Source: Halisarca cf. caerulea
Taxonomy: Eukaryota > Porifera > Demospongiae > Chondrillida > Halisarcidae
Direction: 5' to 3'
Assembly: GCA_963170055.1 (NCBI GenBank)
Contig: CAUJGJ010000093.1
Coordinates: 1,087,501-1,135,000 of the forward strand
DNA length: 47,500 bases
The notes under the pieces: model-generated
Databases searched by the model: none
What the model was told of the DNA's origin: nothing
What the model saw: the letters and a program-made list of their open reading frames with translations, nothing else
Made by a program: the position numbers and the translations under genes
Shown: positions 24,201 to 32,000 of the stretch, one piece after another
Layout: each line of letters starts with the position of its first letter
Numbering within the stretch: the stretch's first letter is position 1

Positions 24201-25432
24201 GCGTTGGATTATTCACTGTACACGTAGGTCTGTCATGGTAAATCTGGACCACGTGGGCGTTTATCAATACTAAACTCTAACCAACCCCTAACCCTTATGC
24301 CCTGACAGTAAGTGTTTGTAATAGAGAAGCGCCCACGCAGAACCAAATCTACTGTGACAGGTCCATCAGGGATCCAATTAAAATGTCAAATGGAGATGCA
24401 TCTTATACAAGCAATATCGTAATTACACAAGTCTTTGTTACAAATATGCTTTACAAATTGATACACACATACATAGATTATAATTACTATTGAATTATTT
24501 GATCATTTTTACATTATTAATGTTATTATTATTATTAATATTATTTGGACTTTACAACATAGCAGTAGAAATACATGACATTATGTTGTGTGAAAAATCA
24601 AAGAATAGAGCTGTGATGATGGACAACCACCAAGCTCTGCCGACAGCCAGGTTACGTAAGTACATTTGGTGTGCGATCTAGTCGTAGTGATACACATGAT
24701 TCAGAAGTGACATAGGTATCCAGCTGACGTTCCTTGAAGTGCTTCAGTCCGAACTTTTAATCCGGGATGATGCTCAGTCTCACAATATGAAACAGCCTTG
24801 GCTCTGCTCATCAGGTCCTCCAGCGAGGTGGTGGTGATGTTGTAGGGGGTTGGAAATGGTACATGGAATTAGACCTTTACTGACAGGTGACCAATAGCTG
24901 ACACCAGTGGGAGATGTGTAGATGATAAATATAAGTAAGTTTATTTCTTATTATTAGTAAAAGGCCGGACTAGCAAATACAAGTAGAACCATAGAATATC
25001 TCATTATAGAGTTTGGGGCAAAACGCAAACACCTCTGACCCACAAGAAAGAAAAATGAATTCCCCTTTATTAAACAATTGATCGTTTGGGAAAAATTTCA
25101 CAGTTCGAAATTCCCTGCTTGGTTTTAAGCATAACCCTGCAGAATACACTGAACACACACCCTATGCAGAATGAATACACATACACACACTATGCACAGA
25201 ATACACACACACTATGCTGCAGCCTCACCATAGCATCAGCTGCACCGCGAATCACGCTGTCATTTACTCCGCAGTGGAAATGATTCCAGGAATTCCATCC
25301 CATTTGTGGAGTCTTTCCCAAGCCATTATTAAGGCATTGCGCTTCTTTCAGCAAAAGCAAGAATACGAACACCACCGGCAATGTCAGCATGATGAGATCG
25401 ATGACGTGACCACGCCCTGTATATAAAAGCAT
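8006..25432 (-). CDS. GLA: alpha-galactosidase (GH27), complete six-exon gene
   Basis: Exons on the - strand: 25432-25229, 23393-23198, 22927-22832, 22538-22362, 10373-10134, 8292-8006. Total 1200 nt, 399 residues plus TGA (8008-8006); all junctions are GT-AG and phases agree (0,1,1,1,1). A hydrophobic N-terminus (about residues 11-27) followed by KEAQC is a signal peptide, so the enzyme enters the secretory/lysosomal route. Family marks: MGWNSWNHF near the mature start, NIDDCW, nucleophile Asp160 in KYDNC, acid/base Asp215 in WRTTGDI, and [13 protein letters not shown] at 192-195 keeps the Glu that in human GLA reads galactose (the GalNAc-specific paralogue has Ser there), so terminal alpha-galactosides are the likely substrate. 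The sequence resembles plant and fungal GH27 enzymes in the WNSWNHF region. ATG 25432 was chosen; ATG 25390 would give a shorter signal peptide. Intron 4 (about 12 kb) carries the DIRS-like composite. Confidence 0.93.
8474..8913. mobile_element. Harbinger-like MITE with TAA target duplication (GLA intron 5)
   Basis: 26-bp terminal inverted repeats: GGCCCCGTTTACATGAAAAC at 8477 and its inverse ending GTAAACGCAGCC at 8910, two mismatches. TAA flanks both ends (8474-8476, 8911-8913). The 3-bp TWA-type duplication and the GGC terminus fit PIF/Harbinger. Motif variants of AAAACG and GTTTCG recur inside; no transposase is encoded. Confidence 0.7.
8914..10133. other. rest of GLA intron 5, nothing recognised
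   Basis: No exon with sound splice sites and no clear repeat family, apart from a TTTTCATGGGAC stretch near 9760 that resembles the dispersed 'ATTTTCG' MITEs elsewhere in the window. Confidence 0.3.
10134..10373 (-). CDS. GLA: GLA exon 5 (GGWNDPDML)
   Basis: Acceptor tatatag before 10373, donor gtgcgt after 10134. Two nucleotides complete Ser225, then [18 protein letters not shown] through AVNQDPL. Joins exon 4 across the transposon-filled intron in phase. Confidence 0.93.
11601..11658. repeat. 58-bp foldback element
   Basis: Perfect 14-bp inverted ends CAAGTAATTCGAGT (11601-11614) and ACTCGAATTACTTG (11645-11658) enclose a GGGGGCTGCCGCCCC stem. Confidence 0.8.
11729..11776. repeat. 48-bp near-perfect palindrome
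   Basis: 22-nt arms (11729-11750 and 11755-11776, beginning ATTGTTTTGAAAACAATTGC) around a 4-nt centre. Each arm itself contains the smaller palindrome ATTGTTTTGAAAACAAT. Confidence 0.9.
11886..12230 (+). repeat. terminal repeat A of the + strand copy
   Basis: 345 bp beginning TTAATGTCCTGCATTATGAC. It is the reverse complement of 13983-14327 and is repeated in the same orientation at about 15501-15845. So the + copy is bounded by inverted repeats of A, and the junction to the leader (12230/12231, ggatgt|gaacatccc) replaces repeat B found at this place in the full-length copy. Confidence 0.85.
12297..13538 (+). CDS. tyrosine recombinase (YR) of DIRS-like element, intronless processed copy
   Basis: ATG 12297 ([15 protein letters not shown]) matches the start in the full-length copy; the frame is open from 12186, which would add residues derived from repeat A. 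About 413 residues. N-terminal 71 codons: Gln/Ser/Pro-rich, possibly coiled coil ([14 protein letters not shown]). Then a SAM-like core-binding domain ([17 protein letters not shown]) and a catalytic domain with Arg in FLRCAEF (about 242), HSFR (359-362) and a Tyr in SAYQLYLHT (about 390), the R-H-R-Y set of tyrosine recombinases. The family integrates circular cDNA. The exon junction at 12510/12511 has no intron, whereas the - strand copy has 4114 bp there, so this gene came from a spliced RNA. It is undamaged and could act in trans. Confidence 0.9.
   Translation: MAEEVSPTSAPSVSELVSLVSTVKAQLDQQQAAQASILMQLSVLQQQQQSTPASSSDSPAPPPSGSSAVPQEMHHLSRPLVPPCSSEARLDLKRVESALHQFYSHGLASTTQKCYSSGQKRYLSFCSKHNLQPIPPTEHTLFLFISQLGLDNLSPSTIKNYLAAIRNLLIHAGILNHQLYTPRVELVLRGIKRCKVGAIKSRLPITPIVLSHLKVAWSTHPISQDCRMLWAAACTGFFGFLRCAEFTVPSVTAFDPCKHLTLDDVSVCRSQSVVSTIVLHIKVSKTDQFGKGVDIYLSRTGTSLCPVSALLEYLSARGTSKGPLFVLSNGIPLTRSLLVSRVRSALSSRGFEVDKYSGHSFRIGAATTALQVGISDAKIKMLGRWDSSAYQLYLHTPRAELAAVCSELARGHP
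13539..13982 (+). other. 3' untranslated part of the + strand YR copy
   Basis: Follows the YR stop. Includes an A-rich run (about 13675-13693) that is present identically as T-run in the - strand copy, so it is an internal A tract of the element, not a poly(A) tail of the processed copy. Then comes non-coding sequence up to repeat A'. Confidence 0.7.
13983..14596 (+). repeat. repeat A' followed by repeat B (internal junction)
   Basis: A' (13983-14327) joins B (14328-14596) at ACATTAAATGTAGC. The outer ends of the composite are exactly A (left, TTAATGTCC) and B inverted (right, AAGCTACATT). The internal A'-B joint therefore equals the two ends of an element ligated together, as expected for split direct repeats or an internal complementary region of this order. 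Confidence 0.8.
14597..15231. other. 635-bp spacer between the inverted arms
   Basis: Unique in this window. Contains a CCCAGGGG-rich start, a stretch of TTTAACTAA-type repeats (15055-15100), an ITS1-like GC-rich run (about 15110-15165) and the end of 18S rDNA. A frame at 14388-14861 is mostly repeat B and shows no family likeness. Confidence 0.6.
15166..15211 (-). rRNA. 3'-terminal 46 nt of 18S rRNA (fragment)
   Basis: Read on the - strand this is the universally conserved 18S tail, including GTAGGTGAACCTGCGGAAGG and ending GATCATTA at 15166. The sequence then continues, as a real rDNA unit would, into GC-rich ITS1-like sequence (15165 down to about 15110). On the other side the match stops at AAGTCG (15211) and 20 bp of AT-rich filler leads to repeat B of the - strand element. 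It is a fragment, not a functional rRNA gene. Confidence 0.9.
15232..17317 (-). repeat. right arm of the 2086-bp inverted repeat
   Basis: Reverse complement of 12511-14596. Comprises YR exon 2 (17317-16290), the 3' region, A' (about 15845-15501) and B (15500-15232) of the full-length copy. Confidence 0.93.
16290..21645 (-). CDS. tyrosine recombinase of the full-length DIRS-like copy, two exons
   Basis: Exon 1 is 21645-21432 (ATG 21645; 71 codons plus one G; donor CTCAAG|gttagt) and exon 2 is 17317-16290 (acceptor cctccacag, then AAATGCATC). The 4114-bp intron 21431-17318 removes minisatellite, gag and RT-RNase H. The model is proved in sequence by the + strand copy, whose 12510/12511 joint is exactly this splice. 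Catalytic residues match the + copy ([20 protein letters not shown]). Exon 2 overlaps the end of the RT-RNase H gene by about 107 nt in another frame. Splicing would make recombinase and polymerase from separate messages. Without splicing, an internal start in exon 2 would yield only the core and catalytic domains. Confidence 0.88.
17210..19003 (-). CDS. reverse transcriptase-RNase H of DIRS-like element
   Basis: 597 codons without interruption. RT domain: [20 protein letters not shown] (about 165-185), a motif with [13 protein letters not shown] (catalytic Asp), [19 protein letters not shown], and the YLDD box near residue 271. RNase H: TDASG near 434, KELVPVV (Glu), [11 protein letters not shown] (Asp) and [16 protein letters not shown] near 539 (last Asp). 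The RNase H is of the Ty3/gypsy and DIRS type. The product would copy element RNA into circular cDNA. Start: ATG 19003 is the first in frame; a spliced start is possible. The final 36 codons overlap YR exon 2. Undamaged motifs suggest recent activity. Confidence 0.92.
   Translation of the reverse strand: MFPIPKVSIFSPIAKPSFQPTCTRAAPLLAARFLHLQQVRSHSARPCLLPPSALKVHTPLNLAAWSSALRNHPNRLWVNSLLTGLQEGVRIGFNPAALCRSASSNMQSATAHPDVVQKYLADELQAGNLAGPFSPSQVREAVINRFGVIPKPHKPGKWRLIVDLSYPPGGSVNDGISTMDSSMVYSSLDDAAHLIASLGRNSCLAKIDICSAFRIIPVHPQDRSLLCMRWGEGIYVDSQLPFGLRSAPLIFNAYADALEWILRDHSCHHIIHYLDDFLVLGPSNSAVCQTALRTMLSTCSSLGVPLAEEKIEGPSTCLSFLGIELDTSTMQARLPQDKLVRLVQELALWQDKKSCTRKELEHLIGVLQFACKVIPQGRPFVRRLINLLCVPCKPFHHVRLNKASRSDLLWWHSFAHIWNGISLLRLSDGLIPSVNVFTDASGSFGCGAVWGLKWLQGVWPADWLHVNIMVKELVPVVLACATWAHQWSGQHIHLHVDNRAVVEVLKKGSSKEPSGIVMHLLRCLSFISAYFQFTYTAYHIPGAYNTTADSISRNRLSSIPPQKCIISADLWSLLVLARPDWTSKEWRVRFTNFIRTV
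19004..19329 (-). other. gap between gag-like and RT genes
   Basis: 326 bp, AT-rich, no frame of note. A promoter or splice acceptor for the RT message could lie here, but I see no decisive motif. Confidence 0.3.
19330..20123 (-). CDS. gag-like protein of DIRS-like element
   Basis: The frame is open from just after a TAG at about 20124 to 19330. It has no ATG near the start (first codons read [14 protein letters not shown]), so translation may begin at a splice acceptor (cctag at about 20124), a non-AUG codon or an internal Met. The N-terminus is Pro-rich ([14 protein letters not shown]), the middle helical, and the C-terminus a Cys/His cluster (CNRW....[15 protein letters not shown]...H....C) like the zinc-binding tails of Gag-like proteins in metazoan DIRS elements. 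It probably packages the RNA. About 254-264 residues, upstream of RT-RNase H with a gap of about 325 bp. Confidence 0.75.
20546..21195. repeat. 62-bp minisatellite, about 10-11 units
   Basis: The unit contains AACTCCCGCGCTGGGGAGG, CCACAGACAAGCTAGAAGG and CCAAGCAGGCAACCTTCTTG. Units at the right drift (CATTCCCGCGCT, CCTCCTTG). It lies in the element's intron between leader exon and gag. A degenerate half unit starts near 20510. Confidence 0.93.
21432..21645 (-). CDS. YR leader exon (exon 1), full-length copy
   Basis: 71 codons plus G, Gln-rich ([10 protein letters not shown]) and Pro/Ser-rich ([16 protein letters not shown]). Identical to 12297-12510. Confidence 0.85.
21683..21950 (-). repeat. 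terminal repeat B (5' end of the full-length copy)
   Basis: On the - strand it begins AATGTAGCTTAACC and runs to TGTCAAAAAGACT; the same 268 bp recur in direct orientation at 15500-15232 and inverted at 14328-14596. As the leader of the element it should hold the promoter. The outer edge abuts a TA run. Confidence 0.85.
21951..22361. repeat. right part of GLA intron 4: MITE-like sequence
   Basis: Contains hairpin AGGGGCTGCC...GGCAGCCCCT (about 22004-22026) and AGATTTCCCGCTATACGGTA (about 22105), related in inverse orientation to 11160-11300. No coding potential seen. Confidence 0.5.
22362..22538 (-). CDS. GLA: GLA exon 4 (acid/base Asp, CEWG)
   Basis: Acceptor tttttcag, donor gtaaga. Encodes [27 protein letters not shown] and [15 protein letters not shown]. 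Confidence 0.93.
22832..22927 (-). CDS. GLA: GLA exon 3 (nucleophile Asp, KYDNC)
   Basis: Acceptor ttgtag, donor gtaaag. Encodes GRPASLGYE through [14 protein letters not shown]. Asp160 is the nucleophile by family alignment. Confidence 0.93.
23198..23393 (-). CDS. GLA: GLA exon 2 (NIDDCW)
   Basis: Acceptor tag before 23393; starts [20 protein letters not shown], ends GTKTCA plus G; donor gtgtgt. Confidence 0.92.
23394..25228. other. GLA intron 1
   Basis: Contains a pogo-like MITE (23933-24108), a second probable MITE end CAGTGAAACCTCTTAA at 23515, TAA/TAC trinucleotide runs (about 23905-23930, 24115-24150, 24520-24545) and an ACACAC-rich stretch just before exon 1. No internal exon found; exons 1 and 2 join in phase. 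Confidence 0.6.
23931..24110. mobile_element. 176-bp pogo/Tigger-like MITE with TA duplication
   Basis: Starts CAGTGAAATCTTTTTAAT (23933) and ends ATCGAGATTTTACTG (24108), flanked by TA on both sides. The inner repeat TTCTAATTATC recurs. The CAGTRAAA terminus and TA target fit Tc1/mariner-pogo. Confidence 0.75.
25229..25432 (-). CDS. GLA: GLA exon 1 (signal peptide, MGWNSW)
   Basis: 68 codons from ATG 25432 to donor ATG|gtgagg (GT at 25228-25227), phase 0. Contains the signal peptide and the conserved [12 protein letters not shown] segment. Confidence 0.9.
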
Positions 25433-25946
25433 AGGTTAGGTACTCCTCGTTCCCAGACCCAGCTCCGACCGCTCCGTGCAGCTCCACTAAAAAGTAACCT
25501 GCGGGGGGATCCCTCATAAATGCAAGGGGCGTGACCATAATATTTATGCACGGTCCCAACTACAGAGTAGCCGCCGATAGCCGCAAACGTTCGTATTCCG
25601 TCATCTGGCTCTTCAGCTTCACATCGCTTGTAATTGTTATACACTGGTGCAAGTTAGCTCTTCGTGTTCTATGTTATGCATAACGGTTGCGTTTGTCATT
25701 ATTTTTGTTTTTTTTTAAATCCCTTCTTTGCATTTATTTACTTCCGTAAAATCCTGTGTGGCAATCCTGTTTATATTCTGAAGTAGTCAGTCTTGACTTG
25801 AGTTATGTTTACCAGTATACTGATTGTACCTGGTGTGTGATATCAGACAGTCATAAACTATCAAACTCCATTAATGTTTAGAAACCTACCGCTTTTTGAC
25901 GTTTTGTCTTATGTTTTTTATTATTATTTTAATTTTCACTGTTCAG
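25433..25946. promoter_or_regulatory. shared upstream region of GLA (-) and CoREST (+)
   Basis: The GLA start (25432) and first recognised CoREST exon (25947) are 514 bp apart and divergent, so both promoters must lie here or within a first CoREST intron starting here. CpG-containing sequence is at 25460-25640, AT-rich to the right. No TATA box is convincing. The true first coding exon of CoREST is not resolved; an ATG at 25551 (+) opens 38 codons but its possible donors do not match the needed phase. Confidence 0.45.
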
Positions 25947-26057
25947 TGGATCAAACTACTGATGCTCCGATAACAAGAAGTAGCCAAAGATTGTTGGCCA
26001 TCACGAATGGCTTAAGTCTGCGAAGTGGTCGTGCACTAGAGTCGAGAGATGATGATA
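25947..26057 (+). CDS. RCOR: RCOR exon (N-terminal region)
   Basis: Acceptor ttcag after a T-rich tract, donor gtaagt. [15 protein letters not shown] through ALESRDDD. Low-complexity N-terminal part; assigned by phase and by the poor alternative starts. Confidence 0.7.
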
Positions 26058-29000
26058 GTAAGTGCTCATACAAGTCGTAGCTTACATGTTTTTTTTAGCA
26101 TCTTCAGCATGTAAGTTTCAACATAGACACACTAAATTACACAACAACCCCCATGTGTCCGAGGTTCTTCACTTTTTGTAGTCATATTCATTATTCTCTT
26201 GGGTAATGATATGGTTCAAACAAGTGACTTCATTGTGTATTCCGCTTATTGTCTAGGTCTCCTATGCATGTACTTACTTACTGAGGATATATGTACATAT
26301 GTACGTGTGTCTCAGTTTTCCTGGATGATTTCTACTACGTATGTATGTATGTGTGTCGTGTATAGCTACGTATACAGTTGATCTTGTTAAAAAGTACACC
26401 ATGAATGTTCAGAATACGTATGCATTTGTTATCCAGATACCAGATGCAGAGTGTAATTTTGTAAATTTTGTTAGACTCTGTTGATAATACATAATAATTT
26501 GATGTACGTACGTACGTATGTACATACTTTGATCAATATGCAGTGAAGCCTCTGCAATCTGACACCTCTATAATCTAACGTTCTAATCCGACCATCTTAT
26601 GAGGTACTATCACCATGTTAAAGTATGCTAAGAGTCACTCGGTATTCCGACAACCTCCAAATTTCAAGCCCCATTAACTGTTAGAGTAGAAAGGTTTTAC
26701 TGTAACCCAAAATTCTGTTACTTTGGTCTGGCTTTTTGATTTCAGTATATAGTGTGTCAATGACTTTGTTGACATTCATGCTACAGCGTTTCCTCAACTT
26801 CTTCAAACACTGCTAACCCTAAGTGTTTCTGCTACAGATGGAACTTTGATTCCTCAAAAGCTTCCTTCTTATTCTGTTTTATAGTGGACCGGGTATGTAC
26901 CTACGTATGTAGCGTTAGGAATAGCAAAATCCTGAGCCATTTGTGTCTTTGTTCTGGTCTTTTTTGCGAGGATTCTTTTCTGCATCTTCTTTTCCACATA
27001 TCAGGGTAGTCACCAGAAAAGACATTGAAGAGGTTGGCATTTGTGTATACCAATAGTAGTCTAGTGTACAGCAGCCATTATATCCTGGTTCACTTCTGTA
27101 TTGCTTAGCATCCAGTTGCTCCTAGCTGCATTAGCAACATCTTGTGAAGTGGGAAATTTGCTCAAAGTCCACATGATGGTACCTATGTACGTATGTATGA
27201 GCACTTTTCAAGATAGAGAATGAGAATCATTTCGGATTGATCTGTGTGGTGTCAGTTTTACCTAATTTATCCAGGTCTAGGCCGAAAATTAAAGAGGGTG
27301 GCCCGCCCTGCTTAAAAGGGCTGGTGAGAACACTGCATATTTTCTTTGAAAAGGTTAGAGCAGATTGCTTATTCAGGGCTGTAAACTAACTTTTTTCTTC
27401 ACTAGCCACCTGGGCTAGTGACACCTAAAAGATACCAGCCCAAGTATCCATTTACTAGCCCAGTTGATATAGTCATTATTATAGTCTACTTTAGTACTCG
27501 ATAGCAACTAATGTATTCATGTCCACTAGGGTCTATTGCGTGGTGTGATGTCTGTAAAGGGGATCTAAGATAACCATCAGGTTTATTCAGAAAAATACGT
27601 AGTATAAGATTTCAGGACTGATCTAGACTTCAATGTCAGGCTCATTTGGGATGTTTGCTAAGACCATGTTCTTTGGGTCTTCAATATCATACAGTATCAC
27701 CCCATTACTCACCAAACACACACTCTATCTAGATACTTTTACCATGCTCCCCTCCCTTATTTTCCTACAATTTTTGTGCTTTGCCTACAAATCAATGTAG
27801 GCAAGGCACAGAAAGGAGAGGGGCAATAGTGAGGTATGGGTGAGGTAGCAGGCGCCATTCAAGCAGGTTCTGAATGCAGTACATACATAGATTAGTCTGT
27901 TGCAATTGTGCATGTGTGTTACAGAAATTCAAGTGAGGGGGGAGGTTGGGGCAACTGGGTCGGGTGTGTGTGCGGCTAAATACCCTCTTAACCCCCCCCC
28001 CCCCCCCCTGCCCCCCATAAAAAGAAACCATAGTTGTCTTCTTTCTAAAAATAACTGTGAGATTGAATGTTTGCCTGCAAGCCTTAGCCCCAGACTGGAC
28101 ACCACAGACCTATGACGTCACGAGTGCAGAAGCCTGCTAAGTGCCCAAGGCTTCTCTAAGGCAAAAATAGAAATTATCGGGACGCATTCAAAAACTACTA
28201 TGATAAAATTGATTACAGCCCTACTTTTGAAGGGTACTAATCCTAAGCTTCCTTCGTTACAACTTAAGTAGCTGTACTTGAATTCTTTTCAAAGCTATAG
28301 CTGGAGAACTTAGATCAGCCATGTTGGAAGGGTAGTCTTACTGGCCATACGGGCGCCCATCTTTATTAGTTTTACTAGCCCGTGGTAGAATCTACTCGCC
28401 TCGGGCTGGCGGGCGAGTGTTAATTTTCACCCCTGCTTATTGTACGTAGTCCTTTTGTGGAATAATCTAAGGACTGTTTAAAGTATTCTTCCCAAAAATT
28501 TGTAACACCAATTATCAGTGAAGGTGATATTCTAGAAAAGGCTATAGGTGGATGTTTGTAGATGCATACGCTGTACTTATCAGCGCTGAGTGACACAGAA
28601 ATTTGAAGTTTGCATCAATAGAAGAAGTACTGTACTTGCTGTTTGCTTTGTAGTAGTGCAGACAAAGAAGGTGATTGTTGCATACATCATTCTTCTCTGG
28701 AATGGTAAAGACTTAGTTTACTTTACCTTTGTACCTTTTGGAGCTTGGCCAAACAGATTCCCAGTTCACAATAGTAGCACATTGGCAACTCTCCATGGTG
28801 ACTCAACCTCAGTTGACATTGGCATTGTATTAAGTACGTACATACGCACGTACGTAAATGCTCAGTGATTACAATACTGAGATACGTATGTACATATGTA
28901 CACACATGCATACGTATGTACAATATTGATGAAATTGCCTCCATTTTGAGAATACTTTCAGACAACGACCTCTCACTAGCACTTTAAAGATTGTATAACT

Positions 29001-32000
29001 ATATACGTATATACGTACATATGTACATATGTACGCATATACGTACAACATACATACGTACATGTATGTATGCATATACGTAATTGTGTTGTAATTCTAA
29101 TAATCAGATCTGTGTTTATTAACTAACTCTCATTGCTCCAAGAATTTCAATGTGGATGTCTAATTCCATTGCGTAATGGGTTTGCTATTATAATAGACAT
29201 GCCAAGCACAAGAAAAATAGGTTGGTTTTGCTTCTATGGACAAGGTTGTTTTCTTGTGTTGTGGTAGATTGTGCCATTCACTAACTACTGCAATCAGTGA
29301 TCTGCAACCACTTGCAACAGACTAGCTTGCATATATTTCGCACTATACTCTGTATTCTGGCATGTATCAGATTGGTTGATACAGTATGCCAAAATGTATA
29401 ATGGTCCAACTGTTTCCTAGCATTGCATTGCATAGAATGACACATAGCTGGAACAGGCTGTTTAACTAAGGAAAGTGACTTCTGGCTGATTAATGTAGCA
29501 GAATTTTCAAGACCTAGACTTACCTCATGAAAATTGTGAAATTAAAGTCCTCTTGAATATTTCCCATTATATGCATAGTATGTATTGCATATGTAAGTAT
29601 ATACATACGTACGTCTTATGGACTTTAGATCCCAGAATGAGAATTGGAGTGGACTTTCAGGCCATTTTACCAGATTTAAAAGGTTTGTACACATGTACGT
29701 ACACTGTATGCACATTCTGTATAAATGCACAAATGAATGCTGTGTGTACATACGTGCACGTATGTGTTGGTTTTGGATTACACATTGAGTTTCAGAGAAG
29801 GAATCATGAGACATTATACACTTGTGCTTTTAGAGTTGGATCAAGTACTCCACTGTTCAGGAATCTTTCACCATGTTTCTTTTGCACAATATTGAAACAT
29901 ATGTCCATAAGTTATATTCAGAAATACGTACGTACGTAGATAAAAGTTAATTGGTTTATCATGTGAATTCATCGTTTTTAATCACATGGTACAATATCTT
30001 TCCATCACGTATGTATAGTATGTACGTATCTGTCTATCTGTAAACAGTGAACCTCTTATAGCAAATTCCCTGAATAGAAGAAAGCTCTCCATATCAGACT
30101 GTTTTTTGTTGGTCCTGATAGATTGCTATTTAGTGGTTAAGACATATATTTCAGCTAATATATCAACTGAGCAAGTTTAGCATTGAGCTCCTTAGGTTCT
30201 TGCAACATAATGCTAATTACGATTAGACTATAAGAAAAGTGGCCGTTTTGTTGCCATAAATAGTAGCATTCTTTAACATCACAATAATAAGCGCAGTCCT
30301 ACTGCAGAACTACTGATCATACTAATGTCAAAGCTACAGTTTTTTAAGGTCAGAAAGAGCACTGATAAATACATACGTACCTACGTATCTTGGCTTGCAC
30401 AAAATTGGACTCTGATGAAATTATAAGACTTGTTTGTTTTTGTTATTTACGTTTAGTACATACCTTCCAAGTGAACAAATGATCTTATTCACATGATAGT
30501 ATGTGTCATGAACTCTTGGCATTAAAGTATGTCAATATTACATGTTAGTCCATGTTCAACCAAACACAGTTTTGATCTGACCTATTTTTGGATCAAATCT
30601 GAAAATTTACAATCCACACTGCATAGGTACGTATGGTAGCTGTATGGCATTAAACAATGATCAATTGCTCATGAATAGCCAGTTGAAACAGCCATTTTCC
30701 AGCGCCATTTACGAAATTCACAAAAGCCGGCAAAAATTCCAGGCAGTAGAGTATGTATACATACCAAACCCATGTGAAGTTTGTATTTATAGCATTACAT
30801 ACGTACATACGTATCTACTTGCATACGTACATGCTGTATTTGTAGCCAACTAGTCTGGCATTGCAGTTAATCACCTGCCATGCTACGTATGTATGCATGT
30901 ACTTGAATACTGTAATGCCATTCAGGGGAATACTGTGTTCTCTCTGCAATTTTGCTTGCAGCGATCACCAAAAACAGGTGTATTTTGTTCTTGTACACAG
31001 AGTCTTACCACCATGACCAAATGGCATTTGCAATGTTTTCTTTGTCTTATAGAAGGATACTTCCTTCTATAAGACAAAGAAGGCATCGCAAAGTGCACAC
31101 CACTTGCGTTCATCTCGATTTTCTTTGTGGATTCTGTTTGTTTAAGTACACGAAATGGTCAAAATGGTGTATCTACCATCACTAAAAGCTGGAATTATGT
31201 TCTAATAGAAGACAAATTTATCGGTGCACTAGGTATGATAATTTTTTGAAAGAGTACAGTATTTTCCGTGAATACCACCAGCTTGTAGGATAAGCTTGGT
31301 ACAGAGATTTACATAAGTACGTACATACATATGTACATACGTACGTACCTCTCTTTTACTTCAATAATGGTCATTTTTGTAGCACTTTGCTGTCCTTGTG
31401 TCTAGTTTTTCACGAGACATGTACCTACGTACCTGTATCATGTGTTCTTATTGTGTGCAGAATCTAGTCAAGATGAGGGACGTGAAGGAAGACCAAAGCC
31501 TTTGCTTTTGTGGAAACCTAATGAATCTGTTGCAGATGAAGATGGTGAGATTAGTACGTAGCTATTCGTATGTATGTATGTATGTACATACTGTATGTAT
31601 GACCTTATCAGATTATTACTGTATACTAGTTTGTGTATTATTGTTTTACTTAGTTGATGGATTTCTAGAAGTTGCTCGGGATCATTACAATTTCAGCCAT
31701 GAACAGGCCTTGGGACTTCTTTTCTGGTTTAATTATGACATCAGCAATGCTTTGGCAGAACTTAAAAATTACTCTCCTTTTGAAGGTATTTATAGAATGC
31801 TGTGGAATAGAATTATTACTGTTCATTTTAAACCAGTACTCCTGAGTAATTTACTGTAGTGTTGTATACAGTACTTGCATATGTACATACGTATGTATGT
31901 ACTTATGTACGTATATATTGATATTATGATTTATGCATATGCAGATGAGTGGATGATAGAAGATAAAGTCATATTTGAACAAGCTTTTCAGAAGTATGGC

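Larger units (their letters stand above)
26058..29628. other. RCOR intron after exon 25947
   Basis: Contains a pogo-like MITE (26540-26705), a 1.06-kb hAT-like element (27374-28435), a poly-C run (27993-28008) and many TACG/TATG tracts (26500-26525, 28834-28855, 28880-28920, 29000-29080). No further exon needed between these phases. Confidence 0.6.

Noticed and set aside
25874..25946. ATG at 25874 as CoREST start
   Set aside because: The stretch is T-rich with Phe/Tyr-rich translation and ends in a typical polypyrimidine-AG acceptor, so it is intron end.
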